DNA of 64,000 nucleotides from Nissabacter sp. SGAir0207 (GTDB taxonomy: Bacteria; Pseudomonadota; Gammaproteobacteria; Enterobacterales; Enterobacteriaceae): the NCBI RefSeq assembly GCF_005491205.1, contig NZ_CP028035.1, positions 2,976,001-3,040,000 of the forward strand, in the 5' to 3' direction. Positions 34,687-43,481 of this stretch are shown piece after piece. The notes below the pieces were generated by a model. It saw only the letters and a list, made by a program, of their open reading frames with translations. It was not told the origin of the DNA and made no database searches. A program made the translations under genes and the position numbers. The first letter of the stretch is position 1. Each line of letters opens with the position of its first letter.

Positions 34687-36300
34687 ATGACCGCTGACCA
34701 ACCCCGACTCTCTTTCCAAATCAGGCTGTTCCTCAGTCTGGTCGCTTGCTCCTGCCTGCTGCTAGGGCTGATTGCTTATTACCTTTACCATACACTTGAT
34801 CAACAATTGCACCGCGATCTGGGCCTGCGGGCGCAGGTGCAGGCGCGGGAGATTGCGCAGATCCCCTCACTGATCGAGGCGATGGCGCGGGGCGATCGCG
34901 CGGCGCTGCGGCAGATGGGCGACCGGCTGCGGGCGCAGAGCGACGCCAGCTATCTGGTGTTTGGCGACCGGCAGGCGCGCCACCTCTACCACTCGGAGCA
35001 CCCGGAGCGCGTCGGCACGCCGCTGGTCGGCGGCGACAACCGCGAGGTGCTGCGCGGCCAGGGGATCATCTCGGTGCGTCAGGGCGGCACCGGGCTGTCA
35101 CTGCGCAGCAAGGCACCGGTGCGCGATGCGCAGGGCCAGGTGATTGGGCTGGTGTCGGTGGGCTATCTGGAGTCGCACATCGCCCGGCTCAATGCCCGGC
35201 AGGTGTCGCAGATTGTCGGCTTTGTTTTGTTGCTGCTGCTGGCGCTGTTCCTCTTCTCCTGGGCCTTCTCGCGTCGGCTGAAAAAGCAGATGTTCTGGCT
35301 GGAGCCGGAGCAGATTGGCCAGCTGGTGCGCCAGCAACGGGCGCTGCTGGCGGCAATCTATGAGGGGGTGATCGCGCTTGACCCGGCACGGCGCATCATC
35401 AGCATCAATCAGGCGGCACGCGACCTGCTGGCGATCCACCCGCCGGAGGAGGCGCTGATTGGCCTGCCGGTGGAGGCGGTGATCCACGCCACGCCCGACT
35501 TTTTCCATGCCCATGACGCCACCAACCGCCACGATGAGATCTGCCGCTTCAACCAGCGACAGGTGATCGCCAACCGGGTGGAGATGGTGGATGAGCGCGG
35601 GCCGCAGGGCTGGGTGATCAGCTTTCGCGACAAAAATGATATCAACACCCTGAGCAGCCAGCTCAGCCAGGTGACGCGCTACGCCGACAGCCTGCGCATC
35701 ATGCGCCATGAGCAGCTCAACTGGACGGCGACGCTGGCCGGGATGCTGCACATGAAGCGCTATGACGAGGCGGTACGCTATATTGAGGCGCAGTCGGCCG
35801 GTACGCAGGCGCTGCTCGATTTTCTCTCGGGGCGCTTTGCCTCACCAGCGCTGTGCGGCCTGCTGCTCGGCAAGTTCGCCGCCGCCCACGAGAAGGGGGT
35901 GCTCCTGACGTTCGACCCCGCCTGCCGCCTGCAACAACCGCTGACCCGGCTGAGCGAGAGCGAGCTGATGTCGATCCTCGGCAACCTGCTGGACAATGCG
36001 GTGGAGGCGAGCCTTGCCGCCACGCCGCCGGGCGGTGAGGTGTCGCTCTATCTGGCGGACGCCCATGATGAGCTGGTGATCGAGGTGGCGGATCAGGGCT
36101 GCGGCATCGCGCCAGCGCTGCGTGATTCACTGTTTGAGGCGGGCGTCACCAGCAAGCCGGAGGGCGACCACGGCATCGGCCTCTATCTGGTGGCACGCTA
36201 CGTCGCGCAGGCCGGGGGGCTGATTGAGGTGGCGGACAACACGCCGCGTGGCACGCTGTTTTCGCTGTTTATTCCCAACCCGCCGGCCGCATTAACCTGA
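34687..36300 (+). CDS. CitA/DpiB-like sensor histidine kinase
   Basis: A 537-residue membrane kinase. Helix 1 (about 12-34), a periplasmic PAS-like domain with SDASYLVFGDRQARHLYHSE and SLRSKAPVRDAQGQVIGLVS, helix 2 (about 170-192, VGFVLLLLLALFLFSWAF), a cytoplasmic PAS and a C-terminal kinase. The LRSK segment and the YH pair match citrate-binding positions of CitA. The phospho-accepting His is in RIMRHEQLNWTATL at about residue 341; N and G boxes are ILGNLLDNAVEA, DQGCGIAP and GIGLYLVARYV. Start uncertain: ATG 34687 is used, a TTG at 34669 is possible, and neither has a good ribosome-binding site. It is followed by its response regulator. Confidence 0.9.
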   Translation: MTADQPRLSFQIRLFLSLVACSCLLLGLIAYYLYHTLDQQLHRDLGLRAQVQAREIAQIPSLIEAMARGDRAALRQMGDRLRAQSDASYLVFGDRQARHLYHSEHPERVGTPLVGGDNREVLRGQGIISVRQGGTGLSLRSKAPVRDAQGQVIGLVSVGYLESHIARLNARQVSQIVGFVLLLLLALFLFSWAFSRRLKKQMFWLEPEQIGQLVRQQRALLAAIYEGVIALDPARRIISINQAARDLLAIHPPEEALIGLPVEAVIHATPDFFHAHDATNRHDEICRFNQRQVIANRVEMVDERGPQGWVISFRDKNDINTLSSQLSQVTRYADSLRIMRHEQLNWTATLAGMLHMKRYDEAVRYIEAQSAGTQALLDFLSGRFASPALCGLLLGKFAAAHEKGVLLTFDPACRLQQPLTRLSESELMSILGNLLDNAVEASLAATPPGGEVSLYLADAHDELVIEVADQGCGIAPALRDSLFEAGVTSKPEGDHGIGLYLVARYVAQAGGLIEVADNTPRGTLFSLFIPNPPAALT

Positions 36301-36311
36301 AGGGACACATG

Positions 36312-37034
36312 ATGGAACAGAACCTGACGCCCGATCCCGGCTTTTCCCGGCTGGAGGTGGTGATCGTCGAGGATGAGGCCGCGCTGGCGCGGCTGCACGC
36401 CGACTTTATCGAGCAGAACTTTGCGCTGAGGGTGGTGGGCATCGCCGCCTCGCTGGCGGAGGCGCGTCGGCTGATAGCCACCCACCGCCCGCGCCTGCTG
36501 CTGCTGGACAACTTCCTGCCCGATGGGCAGGGCATCGAGCTGGTGGAGACGCCGCTACTCAAGAGCAGCGAGTGCTCGGTGATCTTTATCACCGCCGCCA
36601 GCGACATGCACACCTGTAGTCAGGCGATCCGTGGCGGGGCCTTTGACTACCTGATCAAACCCATCTCCTACAAGCGGCTGCGCAACTCGCTGGAGCGCTT
36701 TATGCAGTTCACCCAAGCGCAGCGCAGCTTCAAGGTGATTGACCAGAGCAACGTTGACGCGCTCTACAACCTGCAAGCGCGCCGCCCGGCGGATGACGCA
36801 GGCGCGAAAGGAATTGAGCCAAACACCCTCGCGCTGGTCAAAGGGCTGTTCACCGCCCGGCCGGATGTTGCCTGGTCGGTGGATGAGGTGGTGGCGCAGA
36901 GCGGCATCAGCAAAACCACCGCGCGCCGCTACCTGGAGTTCTGTGTCGAAAGCGGCTTTGTGCAGGTGGAGATGCAGTACGGCAAAATTGGCCACCCTCG
37001 CCGCCTCTACCGCAAAACCAGCCAGCCAACGTGA
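36312..37034 (+). CDS. CitB/DpiA-like response regulator
   Basis: A 240-residue regulator: receiver domain with VVIVEDEAALARLHADF (acidic pocket), phospho-acceptor Asp in LLLLDNFLPDGQ (about residue 66), Thr in FITAASD and Lys in YLIKPISYKRL, then a C-terminal helix-turn-helix with VVAQSGISKTTARRYLEF. This architecture is that of the CitB/DcuR subfamily. It begins about ten bases after the kinase stop; ATG 36312 is favoured over 36309 for spacing from AGGGA. Its expected target is the divergent CitS-type transporter gene. Confidence 0.92.
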   Translation: MEQNLTPDPGFSRLEVVIVEDEAALARLHADFIEQNFALRVVGIAASLAEARRLIATHRPRLLLLDNFLPDGQGIELVETPLLKSSECSVIFITAASDMHTCSQAIRGGAFDYLIKPISYKRLRNSLERFMQFTQAQRSFKVIDQSNVDALYNLQARRPADDAGAKGIEPNTLALVKGLFTARPDVAWSVDEVVAQSGISKTTARRYLEFCVESGFVQVEMQYGKIGHPRRLYRKTSQPT

Positions 37035-37044
37035 AATAATCTGC

Positions 37045-37075
37045 CCGGCAAACAGCGAGATATTCTGTTTGCCGG
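37045..37075 (+). terminator. Stem-loop after the response regulator gene
   Basis: CCGGCAAACAG / CTGTTTGCCGG: an 11-bp perfect stem with a 9-base loop, ten bases after the stop. It lacks a T-run, so it may be a Rho-dependent or mRNA-stabilising 3' end. Confidence 0.55.
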
Positions 37076-37258
37076 CGATTAACCCACTTCACCTCGCGGA
37101 AACTCCTCCACTCCCTGCCCTGAAAATAGCTGCGGCGGCGCATTTCCGGCCATTTGTCAACCCTATGGCCGCAGCCATTGTTATTACTAGGGAAACCATG
37201 CCCGATTAATTGGGAAATAGCGCATCCTCACACGGGAAATAGCCGTGGAACTTCCGCC

Positions 37259-37293
37259 AACCCATTCACAGAATAATATTCTGTGAATGGGTT
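37259..37293. repeat. 35-nt perfect palindrome
   Basis: Arms of 17 bases (left arm AACCCATTCACAGAATA) around a single central A, all pairs matching. It lies 225 bases after the response regulator and about 157 bases before proV. No T-run follows. It could be an operator or a Rho-independent-like hairpin; see findings. Confidence 0.9.
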
Positions 37294-37322
37294 GCTAGCT
37301 ATTTTCCCTCCCCCGTTCAGGG

Positions 37323-37350
37323 TTGTCAGGGATTCTCTTTATGCTAGGGT
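37323..37350 (+). promoter_or_regulatory. Probable proVWX promoter
   Basis: TTGTCA, 16 bases, TAGGGT, in a region that becomes AT-rich toward proV. It lies about 100 bases before proV with no competing gene between. The weak -10 is compatible with an osmotically controlled promoter. Confidence 0.5.
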
Positions 37351-37449
37351 ATAGAGCGTTTAAATTTTGGATCGGATATTCGATATTGATGAATTCCATG
37401 TAATTTTCACATCCAATTTTCTATTACCACCCGCGAGGAAAAGCATCGC

Positions 37450-38652
37450 ATGGCAATAAAACTTGAAGTGAAGAACTTGTATAAAGTATTTGGCGAACAC
37501 CCGGAGCGGGCGTTCAAAATGATTGAGGCTGGAAAGAGCAAAGAGGAGATATTTGAAAAAACCGGGCTGACGTTGGGCGTCAAGGATGCCAGTCTGGCCA
37601 TTGAAGAAGGCGAGATCTTTGTCATTATGGGCCTCTCTGGCTCGGGCAAATCCACCCTGGTACGCCTTCTCAATCGTCTGATCGAACCGACCCGCGGTGA
37701 AGTGCTGATCGATGGCGAGGACATTGCCAAAATATCCGCCAGCCGGCTGCGTGAGGTGCGGCGGAATAAGATCAGCATGGTATTCCAATCCTTCGCCCTG
37801 ATGCCGCACCTGACGGTGCTGAATAATACCGCCTTTGGCCTTGAGCTGGCCGGGATGCCTGCGGCGGAGCGCGAGGAGAAGGCGCTCGACGCGCTGCGTC
37901 AGGTGGGGCTGGAGAACTACGCCCACGTCTACCCTGATGAGCTTTCCGGCGGGATGCGCCAGCGTGTCGGGCTGGCGCGGGCGCTGGCCAATAACCCGGA
38001 CGTGCTGCTGATGGATGAGGCCTTCTCGGCGCTCGACCCGCTGATCCGTACCGAGATGCAGGATGAGCTGGTGAAACTCCAGTCACGCCACCAGCGCACC
38101 ATCGTGTTTATCTCCCATGACCTCGACGAGGCGATGCGCATCGGCGATCGCATCGCCATCATGCAGGGCGGCATCGTGGTGCAGGTCGGCACGCCCGATG
38201 AGATCCTCAACAACCCGGCGAATGACTATGTGCGCACCTTCTTCCGTGGCGTGGATATCAGCAACGTCTTCAGCGCCAAGGACATTGCCCGCCGCCGCGC
38301 GGTGACGCTGCTGCGCCACACTCCCGGCTTTGGCCCGCGTTCGGCGCTGAAGCTGCTGGAGGATGAAGACCGTGACTACGGCTACGTGCTGGAGCGCGGG
38401 CAGCGTTTCGTCGGCGTGGTCTCCACCGACTCGCTGAAAGAGGCGCTGAAGGGGGGCCGCTCGCTGGAGAGCGCGCTGCTGCCGGAGCCAACCCCGGTGG
38501 CGGCCGATACGCCGCTCGGCGAGCTGATCGCCCAGGTGGCCGCCGCGCCGTGTGCGGTGCCGGTGGTGGCGGAGGAGAACCACTACCTCGGCATCATTTC
38601 GAAAGCCATGCTGTTGCAGGCACTGGACAAGGAGGGCAATGCCAATGCGTAA
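37450..38652 (+). CDS. proV: Glycine betaine/proline ABC transporter ATPase ProV
   Basis: ProV is the ATPase of the ProU osmoprotectant importer. The 400-residue protein begins [20 protein letters not shown]. Walker [10 protein letters not shown], signature [15 protein letters not shown], Walker [14 protein letters not shown] and the switch [12 protein letters not shown] are present, followed by two C-terminal CBS repeats (about 280-400), which sense ionic strength in related systems. It overlaps proW by 8 bases. First gene of proVWX, expected to be induced by high osmolarity. Confidence 0.97.
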   Translation: MAIKLEVKNLYKVFGEHPERAFKMIEAGKSKEEIFEKTGLTLGVKDASLAIEEGEIFVIMGLSGSGKSTLVRLLNRLIEPTRGEVLIDGEDIAKISASRLREVRRNKISMVFQSFALMPHLTVLNNTAFGLELAGMPAAEREEKALDALRQVGLENYAHVYPDELSGGMRQRVGLARALANNPDVLLMDEAFSALDPLIRTEMQDELVKLQSRHQRTIVFISHDLDEAMRIGDRIAIMQGGIVVQVGTPDEILNNPANDYVRTFFRGVDISNVFSAKDIARRRAVTLLRHTPGFGPRSALKLLEDEDRDYGYVLERGQRFVGVVSTDSLKEALKGGRSLESALLPEPTPVAADTPLGELIAQVAAAPCAVPVVAEENHYLGIISKAMLLQALDKEGNANA

Positions 38653-39823
38653 TCCTGACACTATTACCCAATTCGCCCAGGCGGCGCAGGCCGAGAGCGA
38701 TCCGTGGGCCAGCAGCGGGCAGGCCGATGCGGCCACCTCTGCCGCCCCGCTCGACGCGAGCATCGATCCCTGGTCAGCGGACAACGCCTCCGGCGGTGCC
38801 AGCGCCGCCAGCCAGGGCGCGGTGGAGAGTGCCCATCAGGCCAGCGCCGCGGGCAATGACTGGCTGAGCGCCGGGCCGCAGGCCGCGCCGGAGCACTTTT
38901 CATGGCTCGACCCGTTCCACCAGACGCTGATCCCGCTCGACCACTGGGTGACAGTGGCGATCGACTGGCTGGTGCTGCACTTCCGCCCGCTGTTTCAGGG
39001 CATCCGGGTGCCGATTGACATCATCCTGACCCATTTTCAGGCACTGTTGCAGGGGCTGCCGTCACCGGTAGCGATTGTGCTGTTCGCGCTGATCGCCTGG
39101 CAGATTGCCGGTGCGGGCATGGGAGCCGCCACGCTGGTGGCGCTGGTGGCGATTGGCGCCATCGGTGCATGGTCACAGGCCATGGTGACGCTGGCGCTGG
39201 TGCTGACCGCGCTGTTCTTCTGCGTGCTGATTGGCCTGCCGCTCGGCATCTTTTTGGCGCGCAGCCCGCGTGCCAGCCGGGTGATCCGCCCGATGCTGGA
39301 TGCGATGCAGACCACGCCAGCCTTCGTCTATCTGGTGCCAATCGTGATGCTGTTCGGCATCGGCAACGTGCCCGGCGTGGTGGTGACCATCATCTTCGCC
39401 CTGCCGCCGGTGGTACGCCTGACTATCTTGGGCATCAATCAGGTGCCGGCCGATCTGGTGGAGGCGGCGGAGTCCTTCGGCGCTAACCCGCGCCAGCTGC
39501 TGTTCAAGGTGCAACTGCCGCTGGCGATGCCGACCATTATGGCTGGCATTAACCAGACGCTGATGCTGGCGCTGTCGATGGTGGTGATCGCCTCGATGAT
39601 CGCCGTCGGCGGCCTCGGCCAGATGGTGCTGCGCGGCATTGGCCGCCTCGACATGGGGCTGGCCTCGGTCGGCGGCGTTGGGATCGTGATCCTCGCGATC
39701 ATCCTCGATCGCCTGACCCAGTCCCTCGGCCGCACCCGCCGCCACAAAGGCCCACGCCGCTGGTTCGCCACTGGCCCGCTGGGCCTGCTGTCGCGCCCCT
39801 TCCTGCGCCGGGCTGACGCCTGA
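38645..39823 (+). CDS. proW: Glycine betaine/proline ABC permease ProW
   Basis: The 392-residue inner-membrane subunit of ProU. A long hydrophilic N-terminal tail (residues about 1-90, rich in Ala, Ser, Gln and Asp) precedes the helices, longer than in E. coli ProW. The coupling motif is [20 protein letters not shown] and the strongly conserved [20 protein letters not shown] is intact. The start at 38645 gives an 8-base overlap with proV; ATG 38639 is an alternative closer to the AGGAGG. Confidence 0.96.
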   Translation: MRNPDTITQFAQAAQAESDPWASSGQADAATSAAPLDASIDPWSADNASGGASAASQGAVESAHQASAAGNDWLSAGPQAAPEHFSWLDPFHQTLIPLDHWVTVAIDWLVLHFRPLFQGIRVPIDIILTHFQALLQGLPSPVAIVLFALIAWQIAGAGMGAATLVALVAIGAIGAWSQAMVTLALVLTALFFCVLIGLPLGIFLARSPRASRVIRPMLDAMQTTPAFVYLVPIVMLFGIGNVPGVVVTIIFALPPVVRLTILGINQVPADLVEAAESFGANPRQLLFKVQLPLAMPTIMAGINQTLMLALSMVVIASMIAVGGLGQMVLRGIGRLDMGLASVGGVGIVILAIILDRLTQSLGRTRRHKGPRRWFATGPLGLLSRPFLRRADA

Positions 39824-39878
39824 TCCCCTCCCCGGCGGGGCTGTCCCGCCGGTTAACAATTCTGATTAAGGAGACGAT

Positions 39879-40874
39879 ATGCAAGCACGCACATGGCAGG
39901 TGCTGGCGCTCGGCAGCGCCCTGTTGACCACCGCCGCCGCCGCCGCCGATCTGCCCGGCAAGGGCGTCACTGTCCAGCCGATCCAGAGCACCATCAGTGA
40001 GGAGACCTTCCAGACCCTGCTGGTCAACAAGGCGCTGGAGAAGCTGGGCTACACCGTGCAGGAGACGCGCGAGGTGGACTACAACGTCGCCTACACCACG
40101 CTGGCGGCGGGCGATGCCACCTTTATGGCCGTCAACTGGCAGCCGCTGCATGATGATATGTATGACGCCGCCGGTGGCGATAAGCTGTTCTACCGTCAGG
40201 GTGACTATGTCAGCGGCGCGGCGCAGGGCTACCTGATTGACCGCAAGACCGCCGAGCAGCACCACATCACCAATGTCGAGCAGCTCAAAGACCCGGAGAT
40301 TGCCAAGCTGTTTGATGCCAACGGCGACGGCAAGGCCGATCTGGCTGGCTGTACGCCGGGCTGGGGCTGTGAGGCGGCGCTGAATGCCCAGCTCAAGGCC
40401 TATGACCTGACCAACACCGTGACGCACAACCAAGGCAACTACGCGGCGATGATGGCGGACACCATCACCCGTTATAAAGAGGGCAAGCCGATCCTCTACT
40501 ACACCTGGACGCCTTACTGGGTCAGCGATGTGCTGGTGCCGGGCCGTGACGTACTGTGGTTGCAGGTGCCCTTCTCGGTGGTGCCGGGCGAGCCAAATGG
40601 CAGTACCAAGCTGCCAAACGGCAAGGATTATGGCTTCAAGGTGAACACCATGCACATCGTCGCCAACCGCGCGTGGGCGGAGAAGAACCCGGCGGCGGCG
40701 AAACTGTTCGCCATCATGAAGCTGCCGTTGAAGGACATCAACGCGCAGAACTCGGCGATGCACGCTGGCCAAAGCTCGGAGGCGGATATTGAGCGCCAGA
40801 CCGACGGCTGGATCCAGGCGCATCAGGCGCTGTTTGATGGCTGGGTCAAGGAGGCGGCGGCCGCCGCGCAATAA
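39879..40874 (+). CDS. proX: Glycine betaine-binding protein ProX
   Basis: The periplasmic binding protein of ProU, 331 residues. Signal peptide [20 protein letters not shown] cleaved near AAA-DLPGKG. The mature protein has the betaine-cage tryptophans in [12 protein letters not shown] and [13 protein letters not shown] and a disulfide-forming pair in [12 protein letters not shown]. It follows proW after 55 bases with TAAGGAGACGAT as ribosome-binding site. It delivers glycine betaine and proline betaine to ProVW. Confidence 0.97.
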   Translation: MQARTWQVLALGSALLTTAAAAADLPGKGVTVQPIQSTISEETFQTLLVNKALEKLGYTVQETREVDYNVAYTTLAAGDATFMAVNWQPLHDDMYDAAGGDKLFYRQGDYVSGAAQGYLIDRKTAEQHHITNVEQLKDPEIAKLFDANGDGKADLAGCTPGWGCEAALNAQLKAYDLTNTVTHNQGNYAAMMADTITRYKEGKPILYYTWTPYWVSDVLVPGRDVLWLQVPFSVVPGEPNGSTKLPNGKDYGFKVNTMHIVANRAWAEKNPAAAKLFAIMKLPLKDINAQNSAMHAGQSSEADIERQTDGWIQAHQALFDGWVKEAAAAAQ

Positions 40875-40984
40875 TGATACTCCCACGCCGCCCCGGTGGC
40901 GGCGTGTTCAGCCTTCTGGTTGGTTGCCACCCCCTCCCCTCTGCGTAATAATCCCCGCTCCTTTCCCCTGACCAATGCACGCCC

Positions 40985-42160
40985 ATGACACAAGAACATA
41001 AAAAAGCGACGCTGACGCCGCTGCTTACCCTGCTGATGTCCATCGCTACCGGGCTGGCCGTCGCCAGCAACTACTATGCCCAGCCACTGCTGGAGACCAT
41101 CGCGCAGCACTTCGCGCTGTCGGTCAATCAGGCTGGCTTTATTGTCACTGTCGCGCAGGTCAGCTACGCCTGCGGCCTGCTGTTTTTGGTGCCACTCGGC
41201 GACAAGTTTGAACGCCGCAACATGATTGTGCTGATGATGCTGCTGGCCGCCGCCGGGATGCTGGTGACCGCCTCCTCCACCACCCTGCCGCTGATGCTGT
41301 TTGGCACCGCGCTGACCGGCCTGTTCTCGGTGGTGGCGCAGGTGCTGGTGCCGCTGGCGGCCACCATGGCCGAGCCGCACCGGCGCGGCAAGGTGATTGG
41401 CACCATCATGAGCGGCCTGCTGCTCGGCATCCTGCTGGCACGCACCGTGGCCGGGGCAGTGGCCAGCGTCGGCGGCTGGCGCGCCATCTACTGGATCGCC
41501 AGCGTGCTGATGTTCATCATGGCGGGCGTGCTGTGGCGCGTGCTGCCGCGCTACAAGCAGCACAGCGATCTGAACTACGCCCAGCTGCTCGGCTCCATCT
41601 TCACCCTGTTCCTGCGCAATCCGCTGCTGCGTACCCGCGCGCTGATTGGCATGATGTCCTTCGCCAACTTCAGCATTCTCTGGACCTCCATGGCGTTCCT
41701 GCTCGCCAGCCCACCCTTCAACTTTTCTGAAGGAACCATTGGGCTGTTTGGTCTGGCCGGGGCGGCCGGGGCACTGGGCGCGACCCGCGCTGGCCACCTG
41801 GCGGACAAGGGGTTCGCCAAGCACACCACCACCGCCGCGCTGCTGTTGCTGCTGCTCTCGTGGGGGGCAATCTACTGGGGAAGCGTCTCGGTGGGCTGGC
41901 TGGTGGTCGGCATTCTGGTGCTGGATCTGGCGGTTCAGGGAGTGCACATCACCAACCAGAGCGTGATCTACCGTACCCTGCCGGAGGCGCGTAACCGCCT
42001 GACCGCCGGCTACATGACCAGCTACTTCATCGGCGGCGCGGCTGGTTCGCTGTTGTCAGCGAGTGCTTACCAACACTTTGGCTGGGCCGGGGTGGCGGGC
42101 GTGGGCGCCAGCATCGCGGCGGTGAATCTGCTGCATTGGCTGCTCAATGCGAAGCACTGA
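40985..42160 (+). CDS. MFS transporter, YgaY type
   Basis: A 391-residue, 12-helix major facilitator. Motif A is PLGDKFERRNMIVLMMLLAA between helices 2 and 3. In E. coli only pseudogene pieces (ygaX/ygaY) remain at this place after proX, while here the gene is intact. The substrate is unknown; the fold is of the arabinose/drug exporter kind. ATG 40985 is used; no strong ribosome-binding site is seen upstream (CACGCCC). It is not clearly co-transcribed with proX, 110 bases away. Confidence 0.85.
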   Translation: MTQEHKKATLTPLLTLLMSIATGLAVASNYYAQPLLETIAQHFALSVNQAGFIVTVAQVSYACGLLFLVPLGDKFERRNMIVLMMLLAAAGMLVTASSTTLPLMLFGTALTGLFSVVAQVLVPLAATMAEPHRRGKVIGTIMSGLLLGILLARTVAGAVASVGGWRAIYWIASVLMFIMAGVLWRVLPRYKQHSDLNYAQLLGSIFTLFLRNPLLRTRALIGMMSFANFSILWTSMAFLLASPPFNFSEGTIGLFGLAGAAGALGATRAGHLADKGFAKHTTTAALLLLLLSWGAIYWGSVSVGWLVVGILVLDLAVQGVHITNQSVIYRTLPEARNRLTAGYMTSYFIGGAAGSLLSASAYQHFGWAGVAGVGASIAAVNLLHWLLNAKH

Positions 42161-42685
42161 ACCTGATTAGCCTGCGAATAGTAATAATTGCGATTTATTT
42201 GACTTAGAGGGTATTAACAGTATTAACACTCTGGTAATGTTTGCGTAATAAATTATATTTTGACTACCTGTTATCACTGTTAAGACATGTTAAATTTCGT
42301 GGCCTTTCCCGACTTGCCCGCGTGGCACCTTTCGGGGAAGCGCCGCCTGCGAAGAAAGAGAGTTGTCGGGGCGCTGATGCCCCGCCCTCTGGCGGAAAAT
42401 GCCCGTTTTCCCCGGCTTGCTGGCCGGGAAACGCGGGTGTAGTGATTGCCGGGCGCCGGATGCTCCCTGCAGGGGCGCCTCCATGCCTGTCAGACCAACC
42501 CTTTGCCGTGGATACCAAGGATGTAACCAATGAGCGCAGTACCCACCCTTTTGGTTGACCGCCCCGGCGGAAACCGTTTCCTGCCGGTTCATCGGTTGCC
42601 GGCACCGCCCGCTGGCGGCGCCGCGCGCGTCCCGCGTGACACTCTCTCCGATACTTAAAGCTTGGCCCATGCGTCTGGCACAGCG
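42161..42685. other. Gene-free, strongly structured intergenic region upstream of emrR
   Basis: About 525 bases without a credible protein. The left part (42181-42300) is AT-rich and holds a promoter-like TTGACT-16-TATTAA (42199-42226). From 42300 to about 42640 it turns GC-rich with successive stems, such as CGGGGC/GCCCCG (42367-42384), CCCGGC/GCCGGG (42411-42428, extendable by TTT/AAA and CCCG/CGGG) and GGGCGCC/GGCGCC around 42451-42478. This looks like a structured leader RNA or small RNA, but I recognise no known family. In E. coli ygaZH occupy this position; nothing here resembles them. Confidence 0.4.
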
Positions 42686-42714
42686 TTTACTTTATTAATA
42701 ACTATGGTTACTAT
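42686..42714 (+). promoter_or_regulatory. emrR promoter
   Basis: TTTACT, 17 bases, TACTAT, 30 bases before the emrR ATG. A GTTAC-N10-GTAAC inverted repeat (42707-42726) covers the -10 and start point and is a plausible EmrR autoregulatory operator. Confidence 0.65.
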
Positions 42715-42743
42715 ACCGCCTGTAACTAAAGAGGTTGCTCTAT

Positions 42744-43268
42744 ATGGACAGTTCGTTTACCCCTATTGAACAGATGCTGGCATTCCGCGCTAAACGCCAG
42801 AAGGATTTTCCCTATCAGGAGATCCTGCTGACGCGCCTCTGCATGCATATGCAGAGCAAACTGCTGGAAAACCGCAACAAGATGCTCAAGGCCCAAGGCA
42901 TCAACGAAACCCTGTTTATGGCGTTGATCACCCTGGATGCGCAGGAGAGCCACAGCATTCAGCCCTCTGAGTTAAGCTCGGCGCTCGGCTCGTCGCGCAC
43001 CAATGCCACCCGCATCGCCGATGAGCTGGAGAAGCGCGGCTGGATTGAGCGCCGCGAGAGCGACAACGATCGCCGCTGCCTGCATCTGCACATGACCCCG
43101 GCGGGCGAGGATTTCCTGCGTCAACTGCTGCCGCCTCAGCATCAGGCCCTGCACTTCCTATGGTCCACGCTGGACGAGGGCGAACAGAAGCAACTGGAGG
43201 TGCTGACGCGCAAGCTGTTGAGCCGGCTTGACCAGATGGATGTCAAGGAGCACGCGGCCGCGCTGTAA
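42744..43268 (+). CDS. emrR: MarR-family repressor EmrR (MprA)
   Basis: EmrR represses the emrRAB operon and is released by uncouplers and other hydrophobic drugs. The 174-residue protein begins [20 protein letters not shown] and has the MarR winged helix: [20 protein letters not shown] then a wing with [20 protein letters not shown]. The ATG at 42744 has AGAGG 11 bases upstream; a TTG three codons earlier is unlikely. First gene of emrRAB. Confidence 0.96.
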   Translation: MDSSFTPIEQMLAFRAKRQKDFPYQEILLTRLCMHMQSKLLENRNKMLKAQGINETLFMALITLDAQESHSIQPSELSSALGSSRTNATRIADELEKRGWIERRESDNDRRCLHLHMTPAGEDFLRQLLPPQHQALHFLWSTLDEGEQKQLEVLTRKLLSRLDQMDVKEHAAAL

Positions 43269-43358
43269 CCGCCGGCTCCGCGCCGGTCTGGCCCGCAGGC
43301 GGTGTGGCGTGGGATGCGCCACCAGGCAGGCTACGCCGGCGAATGATTGTATGACTTT

Positions 43359-43390
43359 GACCGCCCTGTTGCTCCGGTAACAGGGCGGTC
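43359..43390 (+). other. Stem-loop in the emrR-emrA spacer
   Basis: GACCGCCCTGTT / AACAGGGCGGTC: a 12-bp perfect stem with an 8-base loop, midway in the 213-base gap between emrR and emrA. It lacks a T-run, so partial attenuation or differential mRNA stability is more likely than termination. Confidence 0.7.
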
Positions 43391-43481
43391 TCTGTTGCCG
43401 CCCCCGGCAACTGGCAAGGATCGGACCCGCGCCCCCACTCTGGGTGGCGCGTATAAACACCAAAAAAACGTGGAGATAACC

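Noticed and set aside
42241..42670. Frames of 105-126 residues on both strands
   Set aside because: They overlap one another in a structured GC-rich intergenic region, lack ribosome-binding sites and match no family.
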